Assembly: GCF_013001025.1 (NCBI RefSeq)
Contig: NZ_CP053021.1
Coordinates: forward strand, 1 to 64,000
Direction: 5' to 3'
DNA length: 64,000 bases
Origin: Sphingobium yanoikuyae
GTDB taxonomy: Bacteria; Pseudomonadota; Alphaproteobacteria; Sphingomonadales; Sphingomonadaceae
In this document: positions 8,863 to 17,493 of the stretch, in pieces
Numbering within the stretch: position 1 is the first letter of the stretch
Layout: every line of letters begins with the position of its first letter
Made by a program: the position numbers and the translations under genes
Notes under the pieces: generated by a model
The model's input: the letters and a program-made list of their open reading frames with translations, nothing else
What the model was told of the DNA's origin: nothing
Databases searched by the model: none

Positions 8863-9867
8863 ATGCGCGTCCTTTCCGGCATCCAGCCCACCGGCAATCT
8901 GCACCTTGGCAATTACCTTGGCGCGATCCGCAACTGGGTGAAGATGCAGGACGAGATGGATGAAGGCAGCCAGTGCTTCTTCTTCCTCGCCGACATGCAC
9001 TCGATCACCGTGCATGAAGGGCGCGAACAGCGCATCCGCAACGTGCGCGACATGGCCGCCGCCCTGGTTGCCTCGGGCATCGATCCCGATCGCTCGGTCC
9101 TCTTCAACCAGGCGCGCGTGCCGGCCCATGCCGAACTCGCCTGGCTCTTGAATGGCACCGCCCGTATCGGCTGGCTCAATCGCATGACCCAGTTCAAGGA
9201 CAAGGCAGGCAAGGACCGCGAGGGCGCGTCGGTCGGCCTGTTCGTCTATCCGGTGCTGCAGGCGGCCGACATCCTGCTCTATCAGGCGACGCATGTTCCC
9301 GTGGGCGAGGACCAGAAGCAGCATCTCGAGCTGTCGCGCGACATCGCCACCAAGTTCAACACCGATTTCGGCGTCGATGTCTTCACCCTGCCGGCTCCGA
9401 TCATCCCCAAGGAATCGGCACGCATCATGTCGCTGCGTGACGGCACGGCGAAAATGTCCAAGTCCGATCCTTCGGACATGAGCCGCATCAACCTTACCGA
9501 CGAGGATGATGCGATCATGACCAAGGTGAAGAAGGCCAAGACCGATCCCGAACCGCTGCCCGAAACGGCGGAAGGTCTGGCCGGTCGTCCGGAAGCGACC
9601 AACCTGATCGGCATCTACGCCACCCTGTCGAACAGCACGCCTGACGCGGTCTGTGCCCAGTTCGCGGGCAAGGGCTTTGGTGCGTTCAAGCCGGCGCTGG
9701 GCGAGTTGCTGGTCGAAACGCTGCGGCCGATGCGCGAGCGTTTCGTGGAACTGCGCACCGACGATGCCGCGCTCGACGCGATCCTCGACAAGGGCGCGGC
9801 CAAGGCTGCTGCTGCTGCCGAACCGACCCTGCGCGCGGCCTATGACGCCATGGGCCTGATGCGCTGA
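8863..9867 (+). CDS. trpS: tryptophanyl-tRNA synthetase
   Basis: TrpS is the class I enzyme that charges tRNA-Trp. The 334-residue product shows the HIGH-type motif in PTGNLHLGNYLGAI and the KMSKS loop in TAKMSKSDPS. Other conserved blocks are FLADMHSIT and QVLQAADILLYQ-like YPVLQAADILLYQ. Length is that of the bacterial family. It follows murJ closely, with an ATG 20 nt after that stop, and is followed by a strong inverted repeat. Confidence 0.97.
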   Translation: MRVLSGIQPTGNLHLGNYLGAIRNWVKMQDEMDEGSQCFFFLADMHSITVHEGREQRIRNVRDMAAALVASGIDPDRSVLFNQARVPAHAELAWLLNGTARIGWLNRMTQFKDKAGKDREGASVGLFVYPVLQAADILLYQATHVPVGEDQKQHLELSRDIATKFNTDFGVDVFTLPAPIIPKESARIMSLRDGTAKMSKSDPSDMSRINLTDEDDAIMTKVKKAKTDPEPLPETAEGLAGRPEATNLIGIYATLSNSTPDAVCAQFAGKGFGAFKPALGELLVETLRPMRERFVELRTDDAALDAILDKGAAKAAAAAEPTLRAAYDAMGLMR

Positions 9868-9879
9868 GTGATGCCCTGA

Positions 9880-9918
9880 TGCCACAGGGGGCGGGGAAAG
9901 AGTCCATCCCCTGTGGCA
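9880..9918 (+). terminator. strong hairpin after trpS
   Basis: TGCCACAGGGG (9880-9890) and CCCCTGTGGCA (9908-9918) are perfect 11-bp complements with a 17-nt loop, starting 12 nt after the trpS stop. No T-run follows, so it may be a factor-assisted terminator or an mRNA-end stabiliser. Confidence 0.5.
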
Positions 9919-10077
9919 GGCATACGGAATGGGCGCCGCCACTCCGTCCCTTCATTGACCGGACATGGCTTGCGTCCAATCGACGGGTTGGTGCGTTCAA
10001 ACGATGTTCAGTTGCGTTTTGCTAGAGCAGGGCGCAAGAAGACTAACAGGCATCCGCCTGATTCAGGACGCGAAAAA

Positions 10078-10725
10078 ATGAAAGCTTTCAGCAAGATCGG
10101 CCTTTTCGCAGCGCCCGCGCTGGCGTTGGTGGCCCTGTCCGGCTGCGCCACGTCGTTCAAGGCGGACGTCGCCCGTTTCCAGCAGCTCCCCGCACCCGCA
10201 GGGCAGAGCTACACGATCGTCGCCGACGATCCCAAGCTCGCCGGTGGGCTCGAATTTTCCCATTATGCCCAGATGGTCGGGCAACGCCTGACCCAGACCG
10301 GCTATGTCGCCGCAGGCGATCCGGCCAAGGCCGACCTCATCGTGCGTGTCGCCTATGATGTCGACAATGGCCGGGAGCGTGTGCGCTCCACCGGCGGCTT
10401 CGGACCGAGCCCCTATTTCGGCGGCGGCTGGGGCTATGGCCGTTGGGGCCGTCCCTGGGGCTATGGCTTCTATGATCCCTGGCTGTTCGGCGGCGCCGGC
10501 TTCAACGACGTGTCGAGCTACACCGTCTACACCAGCGATCTCAGCATGAAGATCGATCGTGCAGCCGACAATCTGCGCCTGTTCGAGGGCAAGGCCAGCG
10601 CCCAGTCGCTGTCCAACAAGCTCACATATCTGGTGCCGAACCTGATCGACGCGATGTTCACCAATTTCCCCGGTCAGAATGGCGAGGATGTGAAGATCAC
10701 CCTGCCGCCCGAAAAGAAGGGCTGA
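10078..10725 (+). CDS. DUF4136 lipoprotein
   Basis: This 215-residue protein begins with a lipoprotein signal peptide ending in VALSGCATS, so it is predicted to be lipid-anchored, probably at the outer membrane. The body matches DUF4136: YTIVADDPKLAGGLEFSHYA near the start, a central strand ADLIVRVAYDVDNG, and a Gly/Tyr/Trp-rich loop (GGGWGYGRWGRPWGYG) before the C-terminal strands. Function of the family is unknown. The ATG at 10078 is preferred over further upstream starts because it makes the signal peptide N-terminal. It is monocistronic: about 210 nt separate it from trpS, and a clear terminator follows. Confidence 0.85.
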   Translation: MKAFSKIGLFAAPALALVALSGCATSFKADVARFQQLPAPAGQSYTIVADDPKLAGGLEFSHYAQMVGQRLTQTGYVAAGDPAKADLIVRVAYDVDNGRERVRSTGGFGPSPYFGGGWGYGRWGRPWGYGFYDPWLFGGAGFNDVSSYTVYTSDLSMKIDRAADNLRLFEGKASAQSLSNKLTYLVPNLIDAMFTNFPGQNGEDVKITLPPEKKG

Positions 10726-10764
10726 GCAGTCAAGATACGGTCGGCTCCCAGCCAGACCAAATTG

Positions 10765-10800
10765 GCCCGGCGATCGTAACGATCGCCGGGCTTTCTTTTT
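10765..10800 (+). terminator. Rho-independent terminator
   Basis: A 12-bp perfect stem (10765-10776 with 10780-10791, GC-rich, TAA loop) is followed by TTTCTTTTT at 10792-10800. This is the clearest intrinsic terminator in the window and ends the DUF4136 transcript, 40 nt after its stop codon. Confidence 0.9.
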
Positions 10801-10863
10801 GCCTGCAAGCTTTTAGGCTGATCGGCAGGGGAGCGATGCCGTCATGCATCAGGGGGAATGCAC

Positions 10864-12138
10864 ATGTCGTTGACGGTCAGGATCATGATAGCGCTGGTCG
10901 CGGGGCTGGCGTGCGGCATTGCGCTATCGGAATTTGGCGGCGCGCTGGATGCGCGCATCGTCGATATTGCCCAGCCGGTCGGCAAGGCCTGGCTCAACGG
11001 GCTCCAGATGCCGCTCATTCCGCTGATCTTCGCGCTGCTGGTCACCGGCGTCGCATCCGCAGCAACCACCGCGCGGACCAGCGGCACGGCGGCACGCACG
11101 CTGATCCTGTTTGCGCTGCTGCTCACGGCCTCGGCTGCTGTCGCCGCGTTGCTGGGCCCGTTGCTGCTGCAATTCTGGCCAGTGCCGGCTGGCGCTGCGG
11201 GGGCGCTCACCGGGGCGGGGCCGGCCAGCGAGGTGCCCGGCGTGCGCCCATCGGCCGAATGGTTGCTGGGTTTCATTCCGGCCAACCCGATCCACAGCGC
11301 GGCCGAGGGGCAGGTCGTCGCGGTCGTCCTCTTCGCCCTCGTCTTTGGCTTTGCCGTGACGCGCGTGGCGGAGGAGCGGCGCGCCGCGCTGACGGGCTTC
11401 CTCGCAGCGCTGGTCGATACGTTGCTGATCGTGGTCGGCTGGGTGCTGTGGCTCGCCCCGATCGGGGTGTTCGCCCTGGCACTGGTCGCCGGTAGCCGCT
11501 CCGGCCTCGCCACCGCCGGGGCGCTGCTCCACTATATCGCTTTCATCGTCCTCATTTGCCTGGCCGTGACGGCGCTGGTCTATCCGCTGGTGAGCCTGCT
11601 GGGCCGGATTGGGCCGGGTCGCTTCGCCCGTGCGGCCTTGCCGGCGCAGCTCATCGCCTTTTCGACGCAAAGCTCGATCGCCTCGCTGCCGGCGATGATC
11701 GCGGCGAGCGACGGCCCGCTGGCGGTGCGAGAAAGCACGCGCTCGATCGTGCTGCCGCTCGCCATCTCGCTGTTCCGCATCACCAGTCCGCCCGCCAATC
11801 TGGGCGTCGCCCTCTATGTGGCGGCGATGAACGGAGTAGCGCTCGGCCCGGTGCAGATCATGCTGGGCGTCGCGGTCGCCGCGATCGTCAGCCTGGCGGC
11901 GGTCGGCCTGCCCAGCCAGATCACCTTCTTCACCACCACCGGTCCCATTTGCCTCGCCATGGGCGTCCCGGTCGAGGCGCTACCGCTGCTGCTCGCCGTC
12001 GAAACCGTGCCGGACATTTTCCGCACCGTCGGCAATGTCACCGCCGACATGGGCGTAACTCGCATCATCGATCGACTAGGCGCGACGCCTGTTGGCTTCA
12101 ATTTACGTGAAGATACGGGGAAAGATGATGCCAATTGA
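10864..12138 (+). CDS. dicarboxylate/amino acid:cation symporter (DAACS family)
   Basis: The 424-residue product is a polytopic inner-membrane symporter of the glutamate/aspartate/C4-dicarboxylate family. Family blocks are GLQMPLIPLIFALLVTGV near the N-terminus, the serine-rich reentrant loop LIAFSTQSSIASLPAMI, and the C-terminal MGVPVEALPLLLAVE and DIFRTVGNVTADM. The exact substrate, glutamate, aspartate, succinate or other, cannot be told. The ATG at 10864 has AGGGGGA 7 nt upstream; the ATG at 10858 would be too close to it. The gene stands alone between a terminator and an AT-rich spacer. Confidence 0.88.
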   Translation: MSLTVRIMIALVAGLACGIALSEFGGALDARIVDIAQPVGKAWLNGLQMPLIPLIFALLVTGVASAATTARTSGTAARTLILFALLLTASAAVAALLGPLLLQFWPVPAGAAGALTGAGPASEVPGVRPSAEWLLGFIPANPIHSAAEGQVVAVVLFALVFGFAVTRVAEERRAALTGFLAALVDTLLIVVGWVLWLAPIGVFALALVAGSRSGLATAGALLHYIAFIVLICLAVTALVYPLVSLLGRIGPGRFARAALPAQLIAFSTQSSIASLPAMIAASDGPLAVRESTRSIVLPLAISLFRITSPPANLGVALYVAAMNGVALGPVQIMLGVAVAAIVSLAAVGLPSQITFFTTTGPICLAMGVPVEALPLLLAVETVPDIFRTVGNVTADMGVTRIIDRLGATPVGFNLREDTGKDDAN

Positions 12139-12350
12139 TTGCTGCAGCAATTTTTATCATGATTTTTCATGATATTGTTCTTGCCTGCTGTCCGAGGCAT
12201 CGCGAGCAGAAGCTAAGGAGTAGGAGCGAGCCATCGGTCCGGCCTTCGTCAAGTAAGGCCAAGCTACAGGCCGCCACGTAGCAAGATTACCTTTCTTTAA
12301 CTGGTGTCTCTTCGTGGATCGCTCCAAACGGTGCGCCACGGAGAAATTTG
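12139..12350. other. AT-rich intergenic spacer with short dyads
   Basis: The 212 nt after the symporter are less GC-rich than their surroundings. They hold TTGCTGCAGCAA (12139-12150, a perfect 12-bp palindrome followed by T5), ATCATGA-TTTT-TCATGAT (12156-12173) and GGCCTT/AAGGCC (12241-12260). The first may act as a weak terminator. No tRNA or known RNA fold was recognised. Confidence 0.4.
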
Positions 12351-12512
12351 ATGAATCAGAAAGTCTGCTGGCCCGATACTAGCTGGTCTTATGTTGATGA
12401 ATTCGGGGTCTGGTGCCCGTCCTGCTCCACGCAGATCGCAAAGGTCGAGGAACTTACGGCCGATTGGCGTGAGCCTGCGAAATGCGCATGCGGATATCCC
12501 GAAGAGGAATGA
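12351..12512 (+). CDS. 53-residue cysteine-rich protein, possible zinc ribbon
   Basis: A small open frame starts at ATG 12351, with CGGAGA 7-8 nt upstream, and ends at TGA 12512. The 53-residue product carries cysteines at 6, 22, 25, 45 and 47, arranged as WCPSC and KCACGYP. CPxC followed by CxC suggests one metal-binding knuckle pair, as in zinc ribbons. It also has four tryptophans and an acidic tail (GYPEEE). No family was recognised. The good ribosome-binding site and the clustered cysteines make it more likely real than chance, but nothing in the context suggests a role. Confidence 0.5.
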   Translation: MNQKVCWPDTSWSYVDEFGVWCPSCSTQIAKVEELTADWREPAKCACGYPEEE

Positions 12513-12622
12513 TCGCGGAGCAGAGGGCAACTGCTCCCCCGTTCAGGATGTGATCATTCTCACCGGTCATGCCGGGCTTGGGCGCCCGCTCTGGACGAAT
12601 TGCTTCCAGGCAGACGGTTAAT

Positions 12623-13765
12623 CTAGCCCCGCAGCGCCCGTTCCGTGATCAGCGTGTAGATGCGGGTTAGGTCATGCAGGTCGGCGACCGCGACGGCCTC
12701 GTCCAGCTTGTGCATCGTCGCATTGTTGAGGCCGAATTCGGCGACCGGGCAGAGGCGCGAGAGGAAGCGCGCGTCGGACGTGCCGCCGGTGGTCGACAAT
12801 TCGGTGTCGAGGCCCGTCACGTCGCGGATCGCATCGCTGATCAGGGTGGAGAGCGTGCCCGGCTGGGTCAGGAACGGCTCACCGCTGATCTTGGCGTCCA
12901 CCGTGCCGCCCTCGCTCGCCGCGATCGCGCTGATCCGATCGATCAGCGATGCGCCGCTATGCTGGTCGTTGAAGCGGATCGAGATGCGCGCCGTCGCCGC
13001 GGCCGGGATGACATTATGCGCCGGGTTGCCGACTTCCAGGTCGGTGATCTCGATATTGCTGGGCTGGAACCAGTCGGTGCCCTCGTCCAGCACTTCGGCA
13101 TCCACTTTGGCCAGGATGCGGACCAGCGCCGGGATCGGATTGTCGGCCAGGTGCGGATAGGCGACATGGCCCTGCGTGCCCGCCACCTTGATCCACATGT
13201 TGACCGAGCCGCGCCGGCCGATCTTCACCACGTCGCCCAGCCGGGCCGAGGAGGTGGGTTCGCCGACCAGGCACATGTCGGGGTGCAGGCCATGGGCGAC
13301 CATCCGGTCCATCAGCGCGAGCGTGCCATAGGTGGCCGGGCCTTCCTCGTCACCGGTGATGATCAGGCTGATCGTGCCAGGCAGGCCGTCGGGCAATTCG
13401 TGCAGCGCCGCGACGAAGGCAGCGATCGCGCCCTTCATGTCGACCGCGCCGCGGCCGTAGAGCAGGTCGCCGCGCACCACCGGGGTGAAAGGATCGCTGG
13501 CCCAGCCATGGCCGGGCGGGACGACGTCGAGATGGCCGGCAAAGGCGAAATGCGGGCCGGCGCCGGTGGTGCGCCAGGCGAGCAGATTTTCGACCGGGCC
13601 GTCGGGCGCGACGCCGCTGACGAAACGGTCTACGGTGAAGCCCAGCGGGACCAGCATCGCTTCCAGTTCGGCGAACACATCGCCGACGGCCGGGGTGACG
13701 GAGGGGCAGGCGAGCAGACGCTCGGCCAGGGCCAGGGCGTCATGATTGGTGCTGGTCTTGGTCAT
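12623..13765 (-). CDS. dapE: succinyl-diaminopimelate desuccinylase
   Basis: DapE hydrolyses N-succinyl-LL-diaminopimelate to LL-DAP and succinate in the lysine and peptidoglycan precursor pathway. The 380-residue M20 metallopeptidase-fold enzyme shows the zinc-binding motifs FAGHLDVVPPG and GRGAVDMKGAIAAF, the catalytic Glu in ITGDEEGPA, and the late SDARFLSRLCPVAEFG block. Length is typical for the family. It is monocistronic and is divergent from the cupin gene, 53 nt away. Other M20 enzymes are possible, but the active-site loops and length fit DapE best. Confidence 0.92.
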   Translation of the reverse strand: MTKTSTNHDALALAERLLACPSVTPAVGDVFAELEAMLVPLGFTVDRFVSGVAPDGPVENLLAWRTTGAGPHFAFAGHLDVVPPGHGWASDPFTPVVRGDLLYGRGAVDMKGAIAAFVAALHELPDGLPGTISLIITGDEEGPATYGTLALMDRMVAHGLHPDMCLVGEPTSSARLGDVVKIGRRGSVNMWIKVAGTQGHVAYPHLADNPIPALVRILAKVDAEVLDEGTDWFQPSNIEITDLEVGNPAHNVIPAAATARISIRFNDQHSGASLIDRISAIAASEGGTVDAKISGEPFLTQPGTLSTLISDAIRDVTGLDTELSTTGGTSDARFLSRLCPVAEFGLNNATMHKLDEAVAVADLHDLTRIYTLITERALRG

Positions 13766-13818
13766 GGGGCAGCGTTAGCGAAAGCCGTCTTTCTTGACCA
13801 GCGCAGAGGAGAGGGGCC

Positions 13819-14265
13819 ATGCCGAAGATCGATCTCGCCGCCATTCCACAAAGCAATGCCACCGGCTATCCGGGCGATCATGCGCTGGCGGTGGCCGGTC
13901 GCTACTATCGCCGGCTGGCCCCGGCGACGGGTCTTGGCGATTTCGGCGTCAGCCACGTCGTGCTGAAACCCGGCGCAGCCTCATCGCAACGCCACTGGCA
14001 TGAGGGCGAGGACGAATTTGTCGTCCTGCTGTCGGGCGAGGCGGTGCTGGTCGAGGAGGGCGGGCGCACGCCGATGGCACCGGGCGACATGGCGGCCTTT
14101 CCCAAGGGTGTGGCGGATGGCCATCATCTGCTTAACGAAAGCGATGAGGACTGCGTGTTGCTTGCCTTTGGCCGTCCGTCTGTCAGTGATTGCCATTATC
14201 CCGATATCGATCTGCACCTGTCCGGTGGGGTCTATCGCCACAAGGATGGGAGCGTTTTTGCATGA
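13819..14265 (+). CDS. cupin domain protein
   Basis: This 148-residue single-domain cupin has motif 1 in SSQRHWHEGEDEFVVLLSGE (the two His and Glu that bind a metal) and motif 2 around FPKGVADGHHLLNES. Cupins of this size are dioxygenases, isomerases or sensors; the substrate cannot be told. Its stop overlaps the start of the LD-carboxypeptidase gene (ATGA), so the two are translationally coupled. This may point to a link with cell-wall sugar or peptide turnover, but that is inference. Confidence 0.85.
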   Translation: MPKIDLAAIPQSNATGYPGDHALAVAGRYYRRLAPATGLGDFGVSHVVLKPGAASSQRHWHEGEDEFVVLLSGEAVLVEEGGRTPMAPGDMAAFPKGVADGHHLLNESDEDCVLLAFGRPSVSDCHYPDIDLHLSGGVYRHKDGSVFA

Positions 14266-15299
14266 TGGATCGTCGTGGGTTGCTGGCCGGAATAAGTGGT
14301 GCTGTGGTCGCGGCGGGCGTGCCCTCGGTTTCGGCAGCGGCGCCCGCCGGGCTGATCCGGCCGCCGCGCCTGCGCGAAGGGGATGTGGTCGGCCTGGTCG
14401 AGCCGGCGGGTTTCACCGATGACGCCTTCGATCTGGACCTGGTCAAGGAGACGATCCGGGCGATGGGGCTCAAGCCCAAGGCCGCGCCGCATCTGGTCGA
14501 GCGCTATGGCTATCTGGCGGGCAAGGATGCCGACCGCGCCGCCGACGTCAACGCCATGTATGCCGATCCGGAGGTGAAGGCGGTGTTCGCGGTGCGCGGC
14601 GGCTGGGGCTGCGCGCGCATGCTACCCTATCTCGATTTCAAGACGATCCGCGCCAATCCCAAGCTGTTGACCGGCTTTTCCGATATCACGGCGCTGCATC
14701 TCGCCTTTGCGGCCCGCGCCGGCTTCACCACCATCCATGGCCCCAATGCCGCCAGCGGCTGGGGCAAGCTCAGCTGGGACAGTTTTCGCGCGGTGGCGTT
14801 CGACGGGGCGACACCGACCTATGTCAATCCGGTGGGGACGGAGGATAGGCTGGTGCCGCGCAGCGGCCGCATCCGCACCTTTGGCAGCGGCAAGGCGAGC
14901 GGGCGGCTGCTGGGTGGCAATCTCACAGTGCTGACGGCGCTGATGGGCACGCCCTGGTTGCCCGATTTCACCGGCGCGATCCTGTTCGTGGAGGAAACCA
15001 ACGAGGCGGAATATCGCATCGACCGGATGCTGACCCAATTGTCGCTGGCGGGCATATTGCCAAAGCTCGCCGGATTCGTCTTCGGCCAATGCACCAGTTG
15101 CACGGCCACCGGCGTGTCCTATGGCGGCTTCACCCTGTCGGAAGTGCTGGAGCAGCATCTGGCGCCGCTCGGCATCCCCGCTTTCCAGGGCGCGCTGTTC
15201 GGCCATATCGCCAACCAGTTCAGCCTGCCGGTCGGCGCCCGCGCCGAAATCGACGCGGACGCGGGTACGATCCGGTTGTTGGAGCCGGCTGTCAGTTAG
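14262..15299 (+). CDS. Tat-exported LD-carboxypeptidase (S66, LdcA-like)
   Basis: S66 serine peptidases remove the terminal D-Ala from muropeptide tetrapeptides. The 345-residue product begins with a twin-arginine leader (MMDRRGLLAGISGAVVAAG), suggesting periplasmic export; classic LdcA is cytoplasmic. The nucleophile lies in TGFSDITALH, the Glu in FVEETNEAEYRID, and the His in FGHIANQFSLPVG, giving the Ser-Glu-His triad. The ATG at 14262 overlaps the cupin stop; an ATG at 14265 is an alternative. Peptide substrates other than murein fragments cannot be excluded. Confidence 0.87.
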   Translation: MMDRRGLLAGISGAVVAAGVPSVSAAAPAGLIRPPRLREGDVVGLVEPAGFTDDAFDLDLVKETIRAMGLKPKAAPHLVERYGYLAGKDADRAADVNAMYADPEVKAVFAVRGGWGCARMLPYLDFKTIRANPKLLTGFSDITALHLAFAARAGFTTIHGPNAASGWGKLSWDSFRAVAFDGATPTYVNPVGTEDRLVPRSGRIRTFGSGKASGRLLGGNLTVLTALMGTPWLPDFTGAILFVEETNEAEYRIDRMLTQLSLAGILPKLAGFVFGQCTSCTATGVSYGGFTLSEVLEQHLAPLGIPAFQGALFGHIANQFSLPVGARAEIDADAGTIRLLEPAVS

Positions 15300-15358
15300 A
15301 GCCTGATCGTTTGAGCTGGAAGCGCTCCGCGCTTCCAGCGATGGCGTGAATCAGGCTC
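15299..15358. repeat. nested inverted repeat between convergent genes
   Basis: An outer arm GAGCCTGAT (15299-15307) pairs with ATCAGGCTC (15350-15358), and an inner arm GCTGGAAGCG (15315-15324) pairs with CGCTTCCAGC (15330-15339). Both stems are perfect. The structure touches the stop codons of both convergent genes, so it would serve as a bidirectional terminator or transcript-end structure. It may also be a dispersed element. Confidence 0.75.
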
Positions 15359-16659
15359 TATTCCTTTGTTGCGGGCTTGGCGCCGTCCAGCGAGGCGACG
15401 GTGCCATTGCCGATCGGCTCGCCTTTCATCCCCTCTGCAACCTTCTCGGCCGCCGCCATGACGCGCAGCACATTCTCGCCGGCCAGCTTGGCGATGTCGG
15501 CATCGCTCCAGCCGCGGCGCATCAGTTCGGCCAGCAGCGCGGGATAGGTGGCGACGCTGCCCAGCCCCTGGGGCAGCGATCCCACGCCGTCGAAATCGCT
15601 GCCGATGCCGACATGGTCGACGCCCGCAACCTTGGCGATATGGTCGATATGGTCGGCGACCATCGACAGGGTGACGACCGGTTCGGGATTGGCCTTTTCC
15701 CATTCCGCCAGCGCCTTCTTCGCGCCCTCGGGATCACCGATATAAAGGCCGCCAAAGGGCGGGGCGTTATAGCGGGCCATTTCCGCGCTGCGCGCCGCGC
15801 TCCAGACCCGGCGGGCCTCCGACACATATTGCGGCGCGAAATTGACCATGACCACGCCGCCATTGGCCGCGACCTGCTGCAGGATCGCGTCGGACACGTT
15901 GCGCGGTGTGTTGCACAGGGCGCGCGCGCTGGAATGGGAGAAGATGACTGGTGCCTTGCTGATCTTCAGTGCGTCCAGCATCACGCCTTCGCTGACATGG
16001 GCGAGGTCGACCAGCATGCCCAGGCGGTTGAGTTCATGCACCACCGCCTCGCCGAACGGGGTGAGGCCGTCATGCTGGGGATTGTCGGTGGCGCTGTCGG
16101 CCCAGGCGATGGTCCGGCTGTGGGTCAGCGTCAGATAGCCGGCGCCAAGGTCGTGATAGGCGCGCAGCACGGCCAGGCTGCCGTCGATCTGGCCGCCGCC
16201 TTCGACCCCGATCATCGACGCGATCCGTCCGGCCTTGTGCGCGGCGCGGACCTCGGCAGCGGTGGTGGCGAGGGTGAAGTCCTGCGGGTAGCGGCGGGCG
16301 AGGCTGTGGACCAGTTCGATCTGCTCGACCGTATCCTTCACCTGCTGCAGTTCGGGCAGGTCGGCCGACACCCAGACGGACCAGAATTGCCCGCCCATCT
16401 GTCCGGCCCGCAGGCGGGTGATGTCGGTATGATATTGGCTGGGATCGAGCCGGTCGAGCGGCATGGTCCAGCGGGCGTCCCCGGCCTTGCCGGCCATCGC
16501 TTCGGGCCAGTCATTATGGCCGTCGATCAGCGGGGTGGCCTTCAGCACCTTGGCGATTCGCGCGGCATAGGGATCGGATGCGGGCGCGGCCGAGGCGGCG
16601 AAGGGGAGGGCGACGGGGGCGAGGAGCAGCGGCAGGGCTGCGAGGCGGAGGGATATCAT
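15358..16659 (-). CDS. secreted M19 (renal-type) dipeptidase
   Basis: The 433-residue product has a signal peptide (LAALPLLLAPVALPFAASA) and the amidohydrolase-fold M19 domain. The zinc motif appears as PLIDGHNDWPEAM, with further metal ligands in IGVEGGGQIDG, VDLAHVSEG and FSHSSARAL, and the C-terminal GIGSDFDGVG. These enzymes hydrolyse dipeptides and often D-amino-acid dipeptides in the periplasm. It sits tail to tail with the LD-carboxypeptidase, so both may act on peptide products of murein, but that is only suggestive. Confidence 0.92.
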   Translation of the reverse strand: MISLRLAALPLLLAPVALPFAASAAPASDPYAARIAKVLKATPLIDGHNDWPEAMAGKAGDARWTMPLDRLDPSQYHTDITRLRAGQMGGQFWSVWVSADLPELQQVKDTVEQIELVHSLARRYPQDFTLATTAAEVRAAHKAGRIASMIGVEGGGQIDGSLAVLRAYHDLGAGYLTLTHSRTIAWADSATDNPQHDGLTPFGEAVVHELNRLGMLVDLAHVSEGVMLDALKISKAPVIFSHSSARALCNTPRNVSDAILQQVAANGGVVMVNFAPQYVSEARRVWSAARSAEMARYNAPPFGGLYIGDPEGAKKALAEWEKANPEPVVTLSMVADHIDHIAKVAGVDHVGIGSDFDGVGSLPQGLGSVATYPALLAELMRRGWSDADIAKLAGENVLRVMAAAEKVAEGMKGEPIGNGTVASLDGAKPATKE

Positions 16660-16740
16660 GGCGCGGGAGACTAGGGGGGCGACGGATCAAGTCAATCGCG
16701 GCTGGCGGGCGGGTACGACATTGGCTAGACCCTTGAATCG

Positions 16741-17493
16741 ATGACGATCGATCCGCTGTTGCTGCTTCAGGCCTATGCCATCGGCGTGTTCCCGATGTCC
16801 GATGACCGGCAGGCCGACGATGTCTATTGGGTCGAGCCCAAAAGGCGGGCGATCCTGCCGCTCCATGGCCTTCACCTGTCACGTTCGCTGTCAAAGACGA
16901 TCCGGCAGGACAGGTTTCGCGTCACCGCCAACCGCGCCTTTGCCGGCATCGTCGCCCTATGTGCGGAAGCCGCGCCCGATCGTCCGTCGACCTGGATCAA
17001 TGGCCCGATCGAGCGCGCCTATCGCCATCTCCACGAACTGGGCTTTGCCCATTCGATCGAATGCTGGGACGGGGATGAACTGGTCGGCGGCCTCTATGGC
17101 GTGGCGCTGGGTGGCGCCTTTTTCGGCGAGTCCATGGTGTCGCGCCGCACCGACGCGTCAAAGGTGGCGCTGGCCTGGCTGATGGCGCGGATGCGCTTTG
17201 GCGGCTTCAGCCTGCTCGACTGCCAGTTCATGACCGATCATCTGCGCAGCATGGGCGCGCAGGAAATCAGCCAGCGCGACTATCTTCAGTTGTTGGGCGT
17301 TGCCGTCGGCGACGTGCCGCTGGGAGCGGGCGACGCGGTGCTGTCGGCCGGTTCGGGCGCGGCGGCCGAACTGGCGTTTGCACCGCTGGCCGGCGATGCG
17401 GCAGCAGGCACCTTGCCCTTGTCGCCCAGCTTGACCGTGGCAGGACCGCTTTCGGGCCATTCCATCGTGCAGCTCTTGACCCAGACGTCATAG
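16741..17493 (+). CDS. aat: leucyl/phenylalanyl-tRNA--protein transferase
   Basis: Aat transfers Leu or Phe from tRNA to N-terminal Arg or Lys, feeding the ClpS/ClpAP N-degron pathway. Family motifs are AYAIGVFPMSDD, YWVEPKRRAILPLHGLH, TWINGPIERAY, and the catalytic block GGLYGVALGGAFFGESMVS. The product is 250 residues, and the last 40 or so (from LGAGDAVLSAG) are Ala/Gly-rich and unlike the compact family core. That tail is encoded opposite the DUF2155 gene, which overlaps by 208 nt. Confidence 0.94.
   Translation: MTIDPLLLLQAYAIGVFPMSDDRQADDVYWVEPKRRAILPLHGLHLSRSLSKTIRQDRFRVTANRAFAGIVALCAEAAPDRPSTWINGPIERAYRHLHELGFAHSIECWDGDELVGGLYGVALGGAFFGESMVSRRTDASKVALAWLMARMRFGGFSLLDCQFMTDHLRSMGAQEISQRDYLQLLGVAVGDVPLGAGDAVLSAGSGAAAELAFAPLAGDAAAGTLPLSPSLTVAGPLSGHSIVQLLTQTS

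Noticed and set aside
12674..13966. 430-codon plus-strand frame opposite dapE
   Set aside because: Shadow of dapE, with low-complexity Arg/Gly/His composition.
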